A DNA stretch of 64,000 nt from Kaistia hirudinis (lineage in GTDB: Bacteria > Pseudomonadota > Alphaproteobacteria > Rhizobiales > Kaistiaceae): contig NZ_JACIDS010000006.1 of the NCBI RefSeq assembly GCF_014196455.1, positions 310,001 to 374,000 of the forward strand, in the 5' to 3' direction. Positions within the stretch are counted from its first letter, which is position 1. Each line of letters begins with the position of its first letter. Shown here piece after piece: positions 8,957 to 18,174 of this stretch. Below the pieces are notes generated by a model, which saw nothing but the letters and a program-made list of their open reading frames with translations, was not told the DNA's origin and searched no databases. The position numbers and the translations under genes are program-made.

Positions 8957-9066
8957 GGCCGGTTCCGGAAGGGGCCGCCATGGTGCCACGGGCGCCGCCC
9001 GCTGTCTCGCCCGAGTGCCTCCGGCCGTTCGAGCGACGAAATGAAGCCGGCTCATAATTAGCCGGG

Positions 9067-9084
9067 ATGTCATTGAAACTTCAT
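9067..9084 (+). promoter_or_regulatory. Candidate Pho box upstream of ugpB
   Basis: ATGTCAT-TGAA-ACTTCAT gives two 7-base units at 11-bp spacing. The first matches the PhoB consensus CTGTCAT at six of seven bases, the second at four. It is 77 bp before the ugpB start. In enteric bacteria and rhizobia ugp operons are PhoB-activated, and phoB is in this window; the match here is only moderate. Confidence 0.45.
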
Positions 9085-9160
9085 TACTATCAGGCGACCG
9101 GATGAGCTAAGCGGTGGCCGTCGCGCCGAGAGCGGCGCTCCATCCCTTCGCGAGGTTCTC

Positions 9161-10513
9161 ATGAACGCCAAGATTCTCGGCGCCGTCAGCGCGTTTGCGC
9201 TGAGCGCTCTCCTGGCCGGTCCGGCCGCCGCCGAAAAGCACAAGATCGACTTCTGGTTCGGCAATTCGGGCGATATCGCCAAGCGCGTCCAGGAGCAGTG
9301 CGACCGCTTCAACGCTTCGCAGTCGGACTATGAGGTCGTCTGCACCTCGCAGGGCTCCTACGACGCCTCGCTGCAGAACACGATCGCGGCCTTCCGCGCC
9401 GGCCAGCAGCCGACCATCGCGCAGGTCTCCGATGCCGGCACGCTCGACATCATGCTTTCGGGCGCCTTCTATCCGGCGAACAAGCTGATGGCCGACATGG
9501 GCTATACGGTCGACTGGAACGACTATTTCGGGGGCATCAAGGCGTATTACGCCACCTCGAAGGGCGACATGTACTCGTTCCCCTTCAACTCCTCGACCGC
9601 ACTGCTCTACTGGAACAAGGATGCCTTCGCCAAGATCGGCAAGGATCATGCGCCGGCGACCTGGGAAGAGGCCGCGGACGACTTCAAGGCGCTGAAGGAA
9701 GCCGGCTATGCCTGCCCGCTCGGCTTCAACATCTCGCGTGACGAGGTGTGGCAGTTCGAGGAGCAGTTCAACGCCATCCATGGCGAGCCGATCGCGACCA
9801 AGCGCAACGGCTATGAAGGCCTCGACGCCGAGCTGGTCTTCAACAAGGGCAAGTGGGTCCAGTTCGTGAAGGACTGGAAGAACTGGTACGACAAGGGCTA
9901 CGCCGTCATCAAGTCGAAGGAGACGGGCCAGACCTTCGTCGAGGCGTTCGCCGCCGGCGACTGCCAGGTGATCCTGACCTCGGTCGGCGACCACGGCAAT
10001 ATCGGCCGCACCGCCAAGGAAGGCATGAACTGGGGCGTTGCCATGCTCCCGGTCTATGCCGGAACCGAGCGCAAGCATTCCTTCGTCGGCGGTGCCTCGC
10101 TCTGGGTGCTCTCCGGCAAGCAGGACGCGGACTACAAGGCCGCCGCCGCCTTCTTCAACTTCATTGCGAAGCCGGAAGAGGCGCTGACCTGGTCGACCGT
10201 GACCGGCTACATCCCGGTCCGCAATTCCGGCTATGAGTATCTCGTCAAGCAGGGCTTCTACGACAAGGCGCCCTATGCCGGCCGCGAACTGGCGATCAAG
10301 AGCCTGACCGCCTCGCCCGCCGATGACGCGAATTCCTTCCCGGGCATCCGCCTCGGCGGCCTCCTCCAGATCCGCCAGGAAATCTCCAACGGCCTGCAGG
10401 CGATCTTCATCAAGAACGAGGACGTCCAGGCCTCGCTCGACGCGGCCGCTGCCCGCGGCAACGAGATCCTGCGCCGCTTCGAGCAGACCTACGAAGGCAA
10501 GCAGCTGCCGTAG
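9161..10513 (+). CDS. ugpB: ABC transporter substrate-binding protein, UgpB type
   Basis: A 450-residue periplasmic binding protein with a signal peptide of about 24 residues (hydrophobic core AVSAFALSALLAG, cleavage after AAA). It aligns by eye with E. coli UgpB along its length: SLQNTIAAFRAGQQPTIAQV, FPFNSSTALLYWNKDAF and GGASLWVLSGK correspond to the same blocks, and it closes with ARGNEILRRFEQTY. UgpB binds sn-glycerol-3-phosphate and glycerophosphocholine; the exact ligand here is inferred. It heads ugpBAEC plus two enzymes, and a hairpin separates it from ugpA. Confidence 0.87.
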   Translation: MNAKILGAVSAFALSALLAGPAAAEKHKIDFWFGNSGDIAKRVQEQCDRFNASQSDYEVVCTSQGSYDASLQNTIAAFRAGQQPTIAQVSDAGTLDIMLSGAFYPANKLMADMGYTVDWNDYFGGIKAYYATSKGDMYSFPFNSSTALLYWNKDAFAKIGKDHAPATWEEAADDFKALKEAGYACPLGFNISRDEVWQFEEQFNAIHGEPIATKRNGYEGLDAELVFNKGKWVQFVKDWKNWYDKGYAVIKSKETGQTFVEAFAAGDCQVILTSVGDHGNIGRTAKEGMNWGVAMLPVYAGTERKHSFVGGASLWVLSGKQDADYKAAAAFFNFIAKPEEALTWSTVTGYIPVRNSGYEYLVKQGFYDKAPYAGRELAIKSLTASPADDANSFPGIRLGGLLQIRQEISNGLQAIFIKNEDVQASLDAAAARGNEILRRFEQTYEGKQLP

Positions 10514-10529
10514 ACCCCACCCCGGCATC

Positions 10530-10557
10530 GCCCTCTCCCGCTCGCGTGGGGGAGGGC
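10530..10557 (+). other. Intergenic stem-loop between ugpB and ugpA
   Basis: Ten paired bases including one G-U (10530-10539 with 10548-10557) around an eight-base loop, followed by ATTTCATT. It sits just after the ugpB stop and 80 bp before ugpA. Such hairpins can stabilise the upstream message or partly terminate, giving more binding protein than permease. A similar arm sequence recurs in the terminator after gcrA. Confidence 0.6.
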
Positions 10558-10636
10558 ATTTCATTGGGGGATGCGGCTGCGACGGACATCCCGTCACGGG
10601 ACGCCGCAAAGGCTCGGCGCCAGCGAGGGTTCGCGC

Positions 10637-11521
10637 ATGGAAAAGCGGGTTACATTTTCATCGACGACCATCGGCCTGCTCTTCGCCTTCCCGATGCTGC
10701 TGCTCGTCTTCGTGTTCTTCTACTGGCCCGGCGGCCAGGCGCTCTTCTGGGCGTTCACGCTGGAACAGCCCTGGGGCGGCGGCAACAAATGGGTCGGCTT
10801 CCAGAACTTCGCCCATCTGCTGAAGGACCCGATCTACTGGAACTCGATCACCCGCAGTCTCGTCTTCGGCGCCGGCTCGACCGCGATCGCTATGGGCGTC
10901 GCGCTGGTGCTCGCCGTGCTGACGGATCGCGAGATGAAGGGCCACAGCGCCTATCGCTCCATCTTCGTCTGGCCATACGCGATCGCGGCACCGGCCCTCG
11001 GCCTCGCGTTCCGCTTCATCCTGGCGCCCGAGGCCGGCCTCCTGTCGATCCTCAACCGCGTCTGGCCCGATATCTGGAATCCCGCGCTCGACGGCAATGA
11101 CGCGATGATCGCGATCATCGTCGCCTTCTCGTGGAAATATATCGGCTACAACTTCATCTTCTTCCTCTCGGCGCTGCAGGGCATTCCCCGCTCGCTGATC
11201 GAGGCGGCGGCCATGGACGGTTCCGGACCGCTGCGCCGCGTCTTCGACATCCAGCTGCCGCTCCTGACGCCGACGCTGTTCTTCCTGCTAGTGATCAACA
11301 TCACCGAGAGCTTCCAGGACTCCTTCGGCATCGTCGATATCATGACGCAGGGCGGCCCGGCCCGGGCCACCGAACTCATGGTCTACAAGATCTATTTCGA
11401 CGGCTTCAAAGGCCTCGACTATTCCGGTGCCGCCGCCCAGTCGATCATCCTGATGGTGCTGGTCATCCTGCTCACCATCCTGCAGTTCCGCTTCATCGAG
11501 CGGCGCATCCATTACAAATGA
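10637..11521 (+). CDS. ugpA: ABC transporter permease, UgpA type
   Basis: A 294-residue inner-membrane permease with about six hydrophobic helices, the first at residues 12-34 (GLLFAFPMLLLVFVFFYW). The EAA loop that contacts the ATPase is [35 protein letters not shown] is characteristic of MalF/UgpA-class subunits. ATG 10637 follows GCGAGGG. It pairs with the UgpE subunit seven bases downstream to form the transport channel. Confidence 0.88.
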   Translation: MEKRVTFSSTTIGLLFAFPMLLLVFVFFYWPGGQALFWAFTLEQPWGGGNKWVGFQNFAHLLKDPIYWNSITRSLVFGAGSTAIAMGVALVLAVLTDREMKGHSAYRSIFVWPYAIAAPALGLAFRFILAPEAGLLSILNRVWPDIWNPALDGNDAMIAIIVAFSWKYIGYNFIFFLSALQGIPRSLIEAAAMDGSGPLRRVFDIQLPLLTPTLFFLLVINITESFQDSFGIVDIMTQGGPARATELMVYKIYFDGFKGLDYSGAAAQSIILMVLVILLTILQFRFIERRIHYK

Positions 11522-11528
11522 GGTCGTG

Positions 11529-12443
11529 ATGGTCGAGCGCACGCCGATATTCAACGCCATCTGCCATCTGATCCTGTTTGTCGGCTTGCTGACGGCGCTG
11601 CTCCCCTTCGCGGTCGTCATCATCGCGGCGACGCACGACATCAAGACGGTCAACATCGTCCCGATGCCGCTGATGCCCGGGCACGATTTCATGGCCAATA
11701 TCCACGAGGCGTGGGTGCGGGCGGACCTCGGGCGCAAGCTGTTCAATTCGGTGATCTTCGCCACCGCGGTCGCCTGCGGCAAGGTCATCCTCTCCGCGAT
11801 GGCCGCGTTCTCGATCGTCTATTTCCGCTTTCCGGGACGCTCGCTGATCTTCTGGGCGATCTTCGTCACGTTGATGCTGCCGCTCGAGGTCCGCATCGTC
11901 CCGACCTATGCGGTGGCCGCCAATGTGCTGGCGCCGTTCCAGGCGCTGCTCGACGTCACCGGCGTCACCTGGCTCGCCGCCCATCTCGCTGGCCTGCAGA
12001 TCAAGCTGCAATGGGGCCTGCTCAATTCCTATCCGGGCCTGGTCCTGCCGCTCGTCGCCACTGCGACCGGGACCTTTCTCTATCGCCAGTTCTACCTGAC
12101 GGTGCCGGAGGAACTGGCGGAAGCCTCCAAGATGGACGGATCGGGGCCGCTGCGCTTCTTCTGGGACGTGCTGATCCCGCTCTCGCGCTCCAACATGATC
12201 GCGCTGTTCACGATCATGTTCGTCTGGGCGTGGAACCAGTATCTGTGGCCGCTGCTGGTCACCACCGATCCCAATTTCGGCATCGCCGTCACCGAGCTCA
12301 GGTCGCTGATTCCCTCGGAATTCGGCCTGCCCGACTGGAACGTCGCCATGGCCGGCACGCTCCTCATCATGACGCCGCCGCTCATTGTCGTGATCCTCAT
12401 GCAGCGCTGGTTCGTGCGCGGCCTCATCTCCACCGAGAAATAG
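11529..12443 (+). CDS. ugpE: ABC transporter permease, UgpE type
   Basis: A 304-residue membrane permease of the MalG/UgpE class, with hydrophobic helices beginning near residue 12 ([20 protein letters not shown]) and the EAA loop [15 protein letters not shown]. It ends [16 protein letters not shown], a tail typical of UgpE, where Lys/Arg-rich FV(K/R)GL precedes the terminus. A GTG just before the ATG at 11526 could also initiate. It follows ugpA at seven bases and precedes the ATPase by 16. Confidence 0.88.
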   Translation: MVERTPIFNAICHLILFVGLLTALLPFAVVIIAATHDIKTVNIVPMPLMPGHDFMANIHEAWVRADLGRKLFNSVIFATAVACGKVILSAMAAFSIVYFRFPGRSLIFWAIFVTLMLPLEVRIVPTYAVAANVLAPFQALLDVTGVTWLAAHLAGLQIKLQWGLLNSYPGLVLPLVATATGTFLYRQFYLTVPEELAEASKMDGSGPLRFFWDVLIPLSRSNMIALFTIMFVWAWNQYLWPLLVTTDPNFGIAVTELRSLIPSEFGLPDWNVAMAGTLLIMTPPLIVVILMQRWFVRGLISTEK

Positions 12444-12459
12444 ACGAAGGGGAACCAGG

Positions 12460-13560
12460 ATGGGCTCCATCGCGATCCGCAATGTCCGCAAGGCCTATGG
12501 CAAGAACGCCGTCGTCCACGGCGTCGATCTCGAAATCGCTTCCGGCGAATTCATCGTCGTTCTCGGTCCGTCGGGCTGCGGCAAGTCGACCCTGTTGCGG
12601 ATGATCGCGGGGCTGGAGGAGATCTCGTCGGGCGAGATCGCGATCGATGGCCGCGTGGTCAACAAGCTGGAGCCGCGCGAGCGCGGCTGCGCCATGGTGT
12701 TCCAGAACTACGCGCTCTATCCGCATATGAGCGTCGGCGAGAATATCGGCTATGCGCTCAAGGTTGCCGGTGTTCCGAAGGCGGAGCGGCTGCGGCGCGT
12801 CGCCGAGACGGCGAAGATCGTGGGGCTCGAGGCCTTCCTCGATCGCAAGCCCGCGGCGCTCTCCGGCGGCCAGCGCCAGCGCGTCGCCATGGGGCGGGCG
12901 ATCGTGCGCGAACCCGGCGTCTTCCTCTTCGACGAGCCGCTGTCGAATCTCGACGCGAAGCTCCGCGTCGCCATGCGGGCCGAGATCCGCCGCCTGCATC
13001 GCCGCCTCGGCGCCACCTCCGTCTTCGTGACGCATGACCAGATCGAGGCGATGACGCTCGCGGACCGGCTCATCGTCATGAATGGCGGCCGCGTCGAGCA
13101 GGTCGGCACGCCGGCCGAGGTCTATAACCGCCCGGCGACACGCTTCGTCGCCGGCTTCGTCGGCTCGCCGGCCATGAACCTCATGGAGGGCGTCGTCGAT
13201 GCGCATGACGTCTTCATCTATGACCAGACGCGGCGGGTCGCGTTGCCACCGAGCCTTGCTCCTGCCGGAGCGCGCGTCGCGCTCGGCGTTCGCGCCGAGG
13301 CCGCGCGCCTCGTGCCGGCCGGCACGGAGGGCTCGCTCGACGCGGTCGTGGATTTCGTCGAGGAACTCGGCGCCGGACGCGTGGTCCACACCGATCTCGA
13401 CGGCCTCTCCTTCGCGGTCGCGATCGCCGAGACGACGACGCTGAAGGCGGGCGATGCCGTCGGCATCCGCATCGCGCCGCAGGACGTCCACCTTTATTCT
13501 GCCGAATCCGGACTGAGGATCGACGGCAAGGCCGCCGCCCCGGCGATGGCCGCCAACTGA
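12460..13560 (+). CDS. ugpC: ABC transporter ATP-binding protein, UgpC/MalK type
   Basis: A 366-residue ATPase that powers the importer. Walker [10 protein letters not shown] is at about residues 36-44, the Q-loop in [12 protein letters not shown], the signature [16 protein letters not shown] and Walker [17 protein letters not shown] follow in order, with the switch His in VTHDQ. The C-terminal 130 residues form the OB-fold regulatory domain of MalK-type subunits. Motifs appear intact. Substrate assignment depends on UgpB. Confidence 0.9.
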   Translation: MGSIAIRNVRKAYGKNAVVHGVDLEIASGEFIVVLGPSGCGKSTLLRMIAGLEEISSGEIAIDGRVVNKLEPRERGCAMVFQNYALYPHMSVGENIGYALKVAGVPKAERLRRVAETAKIVGLEAFLDRKPAALSGGQRQRVAMGRAIVREPGVFLFDEPLSNLDAKLRVAMRAEIRRLHRRLGATSVFVTHDQIEAMTLADRLIVMNGGRVEQVGTPAEVYNRPATRFVAGFVGSPAMNLMEGVVDAHDVFIYDQTRRVALPPSLAPAGARVALGVRAEAARLVPAGTEGSLDAVVDFVEELGAGRVVHTDLDGLSFAVAIAETTTLKAGDAVGIRIAPQDVHLYSAESGLRIDGKAAAPAMAAN

Positions 13561-13580
13561 AACACGCAAGGATGCTCCCC

Positions 13581-14498
13581 ATGACCAAGGTCATCTCCCA
13601 TGTCGGTTTCTCGACCACGGCGCGCGCCGGCGATCTCGCGACGCTCGAGGATTCGATCCGCCGCATCGTCGATCTCGGCGCCGACGTCGCCGAGCTCGCC
13701 CTCTTCGGCGAGGACCTGATCGCCGGCGGGCGCATCATCGAGAGCCGCGCCAAGCGCCTCGTCGAGATCTGCGCCAAGTTCGACATCCGCTATTCGGTCC
13801 ATGGCCTCATCGTCTCGAACTTCATGGATGCGGCGCATCTCGACTGGCAGAAGGCAGTGGCGAAGGCGATGCTGGAGCTGTGCCGGCGCATCGGCGCCGA
13901 CGTGCTGGTGCAGCACAGCGGCCAGATGCCGATCGGACCGCGGCCGATGCGCGAGCGCTATGACGCGCTGGAGCGCGAGGCGCTTTCCGAGATCGCCGAC
14001 ATTGCCGGCAAGGCGGGTGTCCGCGTCGCGCTCGAGAACATCTTCGCCGTCGCCGACACCGAATACCGCCAGACCCCGTCGGAGGTCGCGGAGACGGTGC
14101 GCGCGGTCAATCATCCCGCGCTGGTCGGCCTGATCGACTTCTCGCATGGCTATATCGAGACGACGCGCATCGGCGCCGATTTCCGCGCCGAGATCCGCGC
14201 GATGGCGCCGGTCGCGGGCCATCTGCACGTCCATGACAGCTTCGGCAGGCCCTACACCATGTCGAAGTTCTATTATACGAGCGAGGCGATCGCGCTCGGC
14301 ATCGGCGACCTGCACATGCCGCTCGGCTGGGGCGACCTGCCCTTCGATGCGATCTTCGACGAGATCGACCCGCTGCCGGGGACGGCGCTGATCATGGAGA
14401 TCGGCGAGCGTTTCGAGGCGGAGCGCGCAGATTGCCTCGCCAAGGCGCGCGACCTGGCCGAGCGGGTCAATCGCCGCTTCGCCGCTGACGCCGCCTGA
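13581..14498 (+). CDS. Sugar phosphate isomerase/epimerase-type TIM-barrel protein
   Basis: A 305-residue AP-endonuclease-2-fold barrel. Metal-ligand-type motifs are visible: YSVHGLIVSNF, VLVQHSGQMPIG, VALENIFAV, LIDFSHGYIET, HLHVHDSFGRP and a C-terminal LIMEIGERF. Start 13581 has AAGGA eight bases upstream; ATG 13572 is too close to it. The gene is 20 bp downstream of ugpC and 11 bp before the next enzyme, so it belongs to the transporter operon and probably acts on the imported compound or a product. The reaction is unknown. Confidence 0.78.
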   Translation: MTKVISHVGFSTTARAGDLATLEDSIRRIVDLGADVAELALFGEDLIAGGRIIESRAKRLVEICAKFDIRYSVHGLIVSNFMDAAHLDWQKAVAKAMLELCRRIGADVLVQHSGQMPIGPRPMRERYDALEREALSEIADIAGKAGVRVALENIFAVADTEYRQTPSEVAETVRAVNHPALVGLIDFSHGYIETTRIGADFRAEIRAMAPVAGHLHVHDSFGRPYTMSKFYYTSEAIALGIGDLHMPLGWGDLPFDAIFDEIDPLPGTALIMEIGERFEAERADCLAKARDLAERVNRRFAADAA

Positions 14499-14509
14499 AG
14501 CGACAGCCC

Positions 14510-15547
14510 ATGGACCAGTTCAGCGGCGTTGCCCCTGTCGTGACGGCCACGGTGCCGGCCCTGCCGGCGCCGCACGCCGATCTGTTCACGGCGGCGCTGG
14601 CGGCCGAGCCGACGCGCGCGGCGCATGACTGCTTCGCGCTCGATCTGCCGGCCTTCAACGCGCTCGAACTCCGCGCGCCGCGGCCGCGGGATCTCGCCTC
14701 CGGTCCGCTCGTCATCGCCGCCTGGAATGCCGAGCGGCTGAAGCATGCCGCTCCCTCGGCCGATCTGGTCCGCGCCGCGGGCGCCGATGTGCTGCTGCTC
14801 ACCGAGGCCGATGTCGGCATGGCACGCTCCGGCAACCGCCACACCGTCTCCGAACTCGCCGGTGCGCTCGGCATGGGCTACGCCTATGGCGTCGAATTCG
14901 TCGAGCTCGGCCTCGGCGACGCGCGCGAGCGGGAATGGCATCGCGGCGCGCGCAACCGCGTCGGCTTTCACGGCAATGCGATTGTCTCGCGGCTCGCCCT
15001 CTCCAAGCCGTCGCTGATCCGGCTCGACGACGGCGCGGTCTGGTGGATCGCGGCCAAGGACGACCAGCGCCGGCTCGGCTATCGCATGGCGGTCGCCGCC
15101 GAGATCGAGACCCGCGCCGGCCCGATCCTCGCCGTCTCCGTGCATCTCGAAAGCAAGTCCGACGCCGCCGATCGGGCCGCGCAGATGGGCCGTCTGGCCG
15201 ATACGCTGGATCGGCTCTATCCCGGCCTGCCGGCCGTGATCGGCGGCGATCTCAACACCAAGGCGCTGCCGCTCGACCCGGCGACCTGGCTGAGCGAGCC
15301 CGATGCGCAGGAGCCGCTCTTTGCGCTGATGCGCGGCGCCGGCTTCGATTGGCAGGGCGCCAACACGGCCGAGCCGACGATCCGCACGCTGCCGGATGGC
15401 GAGCCGCAGCCGCCCTTCCGCCGTATCGACTGGCTGTTCACGCGCGGCCTCGAAGCTTCAGTACCCCGTACGATCGAGGCGGTCGATGCCGATGGCAGCG
15501 CCATCTCCGACCACGAAATGATCGCCGTCGATGTCGCACCGCGCTGA
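14510..15547 (+). CDS. Endonuclease/exonuclease/phosphatase-family protein
   Basis: A 345-residue EEP-fold hydrolase without a clear signal peptide. Fold motifs in order are VIAAWNAERLKHA (metal-binding Asn and Glu, about residues 68-80), LLLTEADVGM, HLESKSDA, GGDLNTKALP near 245 (catalytic Asp and Asn) and the final SDHEMIAVDV. EEP enzymes cleave phosphodiester or phosphomonoester bonds in nucleic acids, lipids or inositol phosphates. As the last gene of a ugp-type operon it could release a phosphate compound from the imported substrate; that is inference. Confidence 0.8.
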   Translation: MDQFSGVAPVVTATVPALPAPHADLFTAALAAEPTRAAHDCFALDLPAFNALELRAPRPRDLASGPLVIAAWNAERLKHAAPSADLVRAAGADVLLLTEADVGMARSGNRHTVSELAGALGMGYAYGVEFVELGLGDAREREWHRGARNRVGFHGNAIVSRLALSKPSLIRLDDGAVWWIAAKDDQRRLGYRMAVAAEIETRAGPILAVSVHLESKSDAADRAAQMGRLADTLDRLYPGLPAVIGGDLNTKALPLDPATWLSEPDAQEPLFALMRGAGFDWQGANTAEPTIRTLPDGEPQPPFRRIDWLFTRGLEASVPRTIEAVDADGSAISDHEMIAVDVAPR

Positions 15548-15633
15548 TCGCTCTTCGATCTCTTAACGGTCCCGCGCTATGGTCGCGCGGGGCGTCGGGC
15601 GGAGGTCGGTCCGCCGCAAGGGAGATGAATATC

Positions 15634-16731
15634 ATGTTGCGCATTGCTGCTGCGGGTCTCGCGGTGCTCGCTTCACTGAGCCAGGCACTGGCCTGCACGG
15701 CCGTCGACATCGTCGCGGCCGACAAAACGGTCATTGCCGGACGCACCATGGAATGGGCGTTCGACATGAAGTGGACGCTGAAGAGCGTTCCCAAGGGCAC
15801 CGAGCTGACGCTGGCCGCCCCGCCCGAGCTGAAGCTGCCGGAGCACAAGGTCGCGACCAAATATGCCTTCGTGGGCATCAGCGCGGAGGTGTTTCCGGGC
15901 GGCGCCTTCATCGAGGGGCAGAACGCGGCCGGCCTCGGCATCAGCGGCAATTTCCTCCCCGGCTTCACGCAGTACCAGACCGTCACCAAGGACGATAAGG
16001 ACTACGTCTCGGTGCTCGGCGCCGGCGCCTTCGTCCTCGGCACGGTCGGCAGCGTCGCAGAGGCGCGTGAGGTCCTGGCGAAGACGAAGGTGTGGACCGA
16101 TCCCTCGCTGCCGAGCGGCCCGACCCCGCCGACCATCCATCTCGTCGTGACCGACAAGACCGGTGACAGCATCATCGTCGAATGGGTCGGCGGCGAGGTG
16201 CAGATCCACGACAATGTCGCGCATGTCCTGACCAATTCGCCGACCTATGACTGGCACATCACCAACCTCAGGAACTATCTCAGCCTCTCGACCGTGGGGG
16301 TCAATGAGCGCCAGATCGGTTCGGCCAATGTGACGGCGATCGGCCAGGGCGGCGGCATGATGGGCCTGCCGGGCGACTATACGCCGCCGTCGCGCTTCGT
16401 GCGCGCCGCGTTCCTGCGCCACTACATCACGCCGCCGAAGACGGGCGACGAGGCGATCCAGGCGATCGACCATATCCTGAACACGGTCGATATCCCCGTG
16501 GGCATCGCGCAGAGCAAGGACGGCGATCAGGTCGTTTCCGATTATACGCAGTGGGTCGCGATCAAGGACCTGACCAACAACAAGCTGCTGATCTCGGACT
16601 ATGCGCACCGCACGTCCTTCCTGGCGATCGACCTCAACAAGGTCTTCGCGCAGACGACGCCCGCAGGCAAGCTGGTGACGGATCTGCCTTATCCGGCGGC
16701 CGTCGACGGCACCGCCGCGCTCCAGAACTGA
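15634..16731 (+). CDS. Secreted linear amide C-N hydrolase (choloylglycine hydrolase / penicillin V acylase family)
   Basis: A 365-residue Ntn hydrolase. A signal-like N-terminus (MLRIAAAGLAVLASLSQALA) is followed directly by CTAVDIVAADK; cleavage after ALA would free the catalytic N-terminal cysteine. Other family features are GRTMEWAFD, the GQNAAGLGISGNFLPG block and VLTNSPTYDWH. Members hydrolyse amides such as bile salts, penicillin V or acyl-homoserine lactones. ATG 15634 is nine bases after AAGGGAG; ATG 15625 abuts it. The protein is probably periplasmic. It lies in its own intergenic context, 86 bp after the EEP gene. Confidence 0.85.
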   Translation: MLRIAAAGLAVLASLSQALACTAVDIVAADKTVIAGRTMEWAFDMKWTLKSVPKGTELTLAAPPELKLPEHKVATKYAFVGISAEVFPGGAFIEGQNAAGLGISGNFLPGFTQYQTVTKDDKDYVSVLGAGAFVLGTVGSVAEAREVLAKTKVWTDPSLPSGPTPPTIHLVVTDKTGDSIIVEWVGGEVQIHDNVAHVLTNSPTYDWHITNLRNYLSLSTVGVNERQIGSANVTAIGQGGGMMGLPGDYTPPSRFVRAAFLRHYITPPKTGDEAIQAIDHILNTVDIPVGIAQSKDGDQVVSDYTQWVAIKDLTNNKLLISDYAHRTSFLAIDLNKVFAQTTPAGKLVTDLPYPAAVDGTAALQN

Positions 16732-16737
16732 GGACGG

Positions 16738-17505
16738 TCAGTCCTCCGCGCCGACCGCGTGCAGGCTCGCCCCATTGCGGGCGAGCCAAGCCTTCGATGA
16801 TTCCATGCCCGGGCAGATGGTCCGCACCAGACGCCAGAAGCGCGGCGAATGGTTCATCTCGCGCATATGCGCCACTTCGTGTGCGACGAGATAGTCGAGT
16901 ACGGCGGGCGGCGCCATGATGATGCGCCAGGAATAGGCGATCGTTCCCGACGAGGAGCAGGAGCCCCAGCGGCTGGCGGGATCGCCGAGGCGGATCGTCG
17001 CGACGCGGACGCCAAGCGCTGCGGCATGGCGCAGCGTGGCCGCCTCGAGATCGGCGCGCGCCTCGCGCTTCAGGAAATCGGTGACGCGGCGCTTGAGATG
17101 CTCGGCGCTGCCGCTGACCAGCAGGGCCGAGCCGTTCTCGTCCGTCTCGACGCGGACCAGCCCGCGCCCGCCGACATGGCGGATGGTGACGGGCGTGCCG
17201 CGCAGCGGGATGACCGCACCGTCGGCGATCGGCGTCGCGCTCGGCAATGCATCGAGCCGCGCCTTCAGCCAGCCACGATGACGGGTGAGGAAGCCTCGCG
17301 CCTCGGCCAGCGTCCCGCCCTGCGGGATGGTGACGACCGGCTCGCGCACCGACCCGCGCAGGCGCAGCGTGTAGCGGCTAGCGCGCGGGTTCCAGAGGAT
17401 CGCGATGCGCACGGGGGCGCCGTCGTCCATATCAAGATGGCAGTGATCCGGTCTCGCGGCGGCGCTGTCGCGTCGCGCGCCGCCGATGCGCGGCAGGAAG
17501 CCCAT
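16738..17505 (-). CDS. YgjP/SprT-like zinc metallopeptidase (M48-type, DUF45)
   Basis: A 255-residue protein with the zinc motif HEVAH at about residues 211-215 in YLVAHEVAHMREMNHSPRFW, where the third ligand His in NHSPRFW is also present. WGSCSSSGTIAYSWRI upstream is diagnostic of the YgjP family. These are predicted cytosolic metalloproteases, and their substrates are unknown. It is convergent with the Ntn hydrolase with 6 bp between stops. An alternative start at 17430 (MDDGAPVRI) would trim 25 poorly conserved residues. Confidence 0.85.
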   Translation of the reverse strand: MGFLPRIGGARRDSAAARPDHCHLDMDDGAPVRIAILWNPRASRYTLRLRGSVREPVVTIPQGGTLAEARGFLTRHRGWLKARLDALPSATPIADGAVIPLRGTPVTIRHVGGRGLVRVETDENGSALLVSGSAEHLKRRVTDFLKREARADLEAATLRHAAALGVRVATIRLGDPASRWGSCSSSGTIAYSWRIIMAPPAVLDYLVAHEVAHMREMNHSPRFWRLVRTICPGMESSKAWLARNGASLHAVGAED

Positions 17506-17552
17506 AGGACGGCCTCGTCCCCGAATGATTCGTCGCGGTCAGTCTGACATGA

Positions 17553-17580
17553 AAAGGGCCGAACCTCGCGGCCCGGCCCT
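17553..17580 (-). terminator. Rho-independent terminator of the DUF2852 gene
   Basis: A seven-bp stem (17555-17561 with 17574-17580) followed on the minus strand by TTTTC, 22 bp past the DUF2852 stop. Confidence 0.6.
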
Positions 17581-17602
17581 CATCGATACGGTCAGGGATC
17601 GA

Positions 17603-18067
17603 TCAGAGATCGATGATCCGCTCGCTGCTGTCCTCGCCCTTGGCCGGGCTCTGCTCCGTGCGGCGGGCACGGTCGCGGTCGGCCTTGAAGCGGTCGAACT
17701 CTTCCTGGTCGCGGGCGCGGCGCAGGTTCTGGACGAAGCTCTCGAACTCGGCGCGCTCGTCCTCGAGACGGCGGCGCTCCTCGTCGAGACGGCGCAGTTC
17801 GGCCGCCCGATACTCGTCGAAGGCTGCATTGCCGCTCGACGCGCCCGTCGGGCCGTTCCAGCTGCGGCGTGCGCCGCAACCGCCGAATGAGCGGCTGAAA
17901 TCGTCCTTCATGGCCCGCGCGCCACGGCGAAACTCTGGGATGCGATCGCCAAAGAGAATATAGGCGAGCATGGCCAGACCGAGCGGCCAGAAGAAGACGA
18001 AGCCGAGGACCATCAGCGCGATGGTGAGCGGCGTCCAACCGGGACGCAGGGCCTGTGTTTGGGTCAT
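17603..18067 (-). CDS. DUF2852 domain-containing membrane protein
   Basis: A 154-residue protein with a hydrophobic segment at about 13-40 (PLTIALMVLGFVFFWPLGLAMLAYILFGD). After a Gly/Ser-rich stretch comes a long charged helix (about 85-130, ELRRLDEERRRLEDERAEFE), likely coiled coil. This arrangement matches DUF2852, a family found mainly in alphaproteobacteria with no assigned role. GGAAGGA precedes the ATG. It stands alone, with a terminator behind it and the MocR gene upstream on the same strand. Confidence 0.78.
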   Translation of the reverse strand: MTQTQALRPGWTPLTIALMVLGFVFFWPLGLAMLAYILFGDRIPEFRRGARAMKDDFSRSFGGCGARRSWNGPTGASSGNAAFDEYRAAELRRLDEERRRLEDERAEFESFVQNLRRARDQEEFDRFKADRDRARRTEQSPAKGEDSSERIIDL

Positions 18068-18174
18068 GTATCCTTCCTTCCTGGAAACTTCCCAACGCAA
18101 AGGGAAGTGGGAATGACCCAACCCCGGTTCAAGAAAAATCGGACCGGCCGTCCCAAAATCGGACAGGTGGCCCT

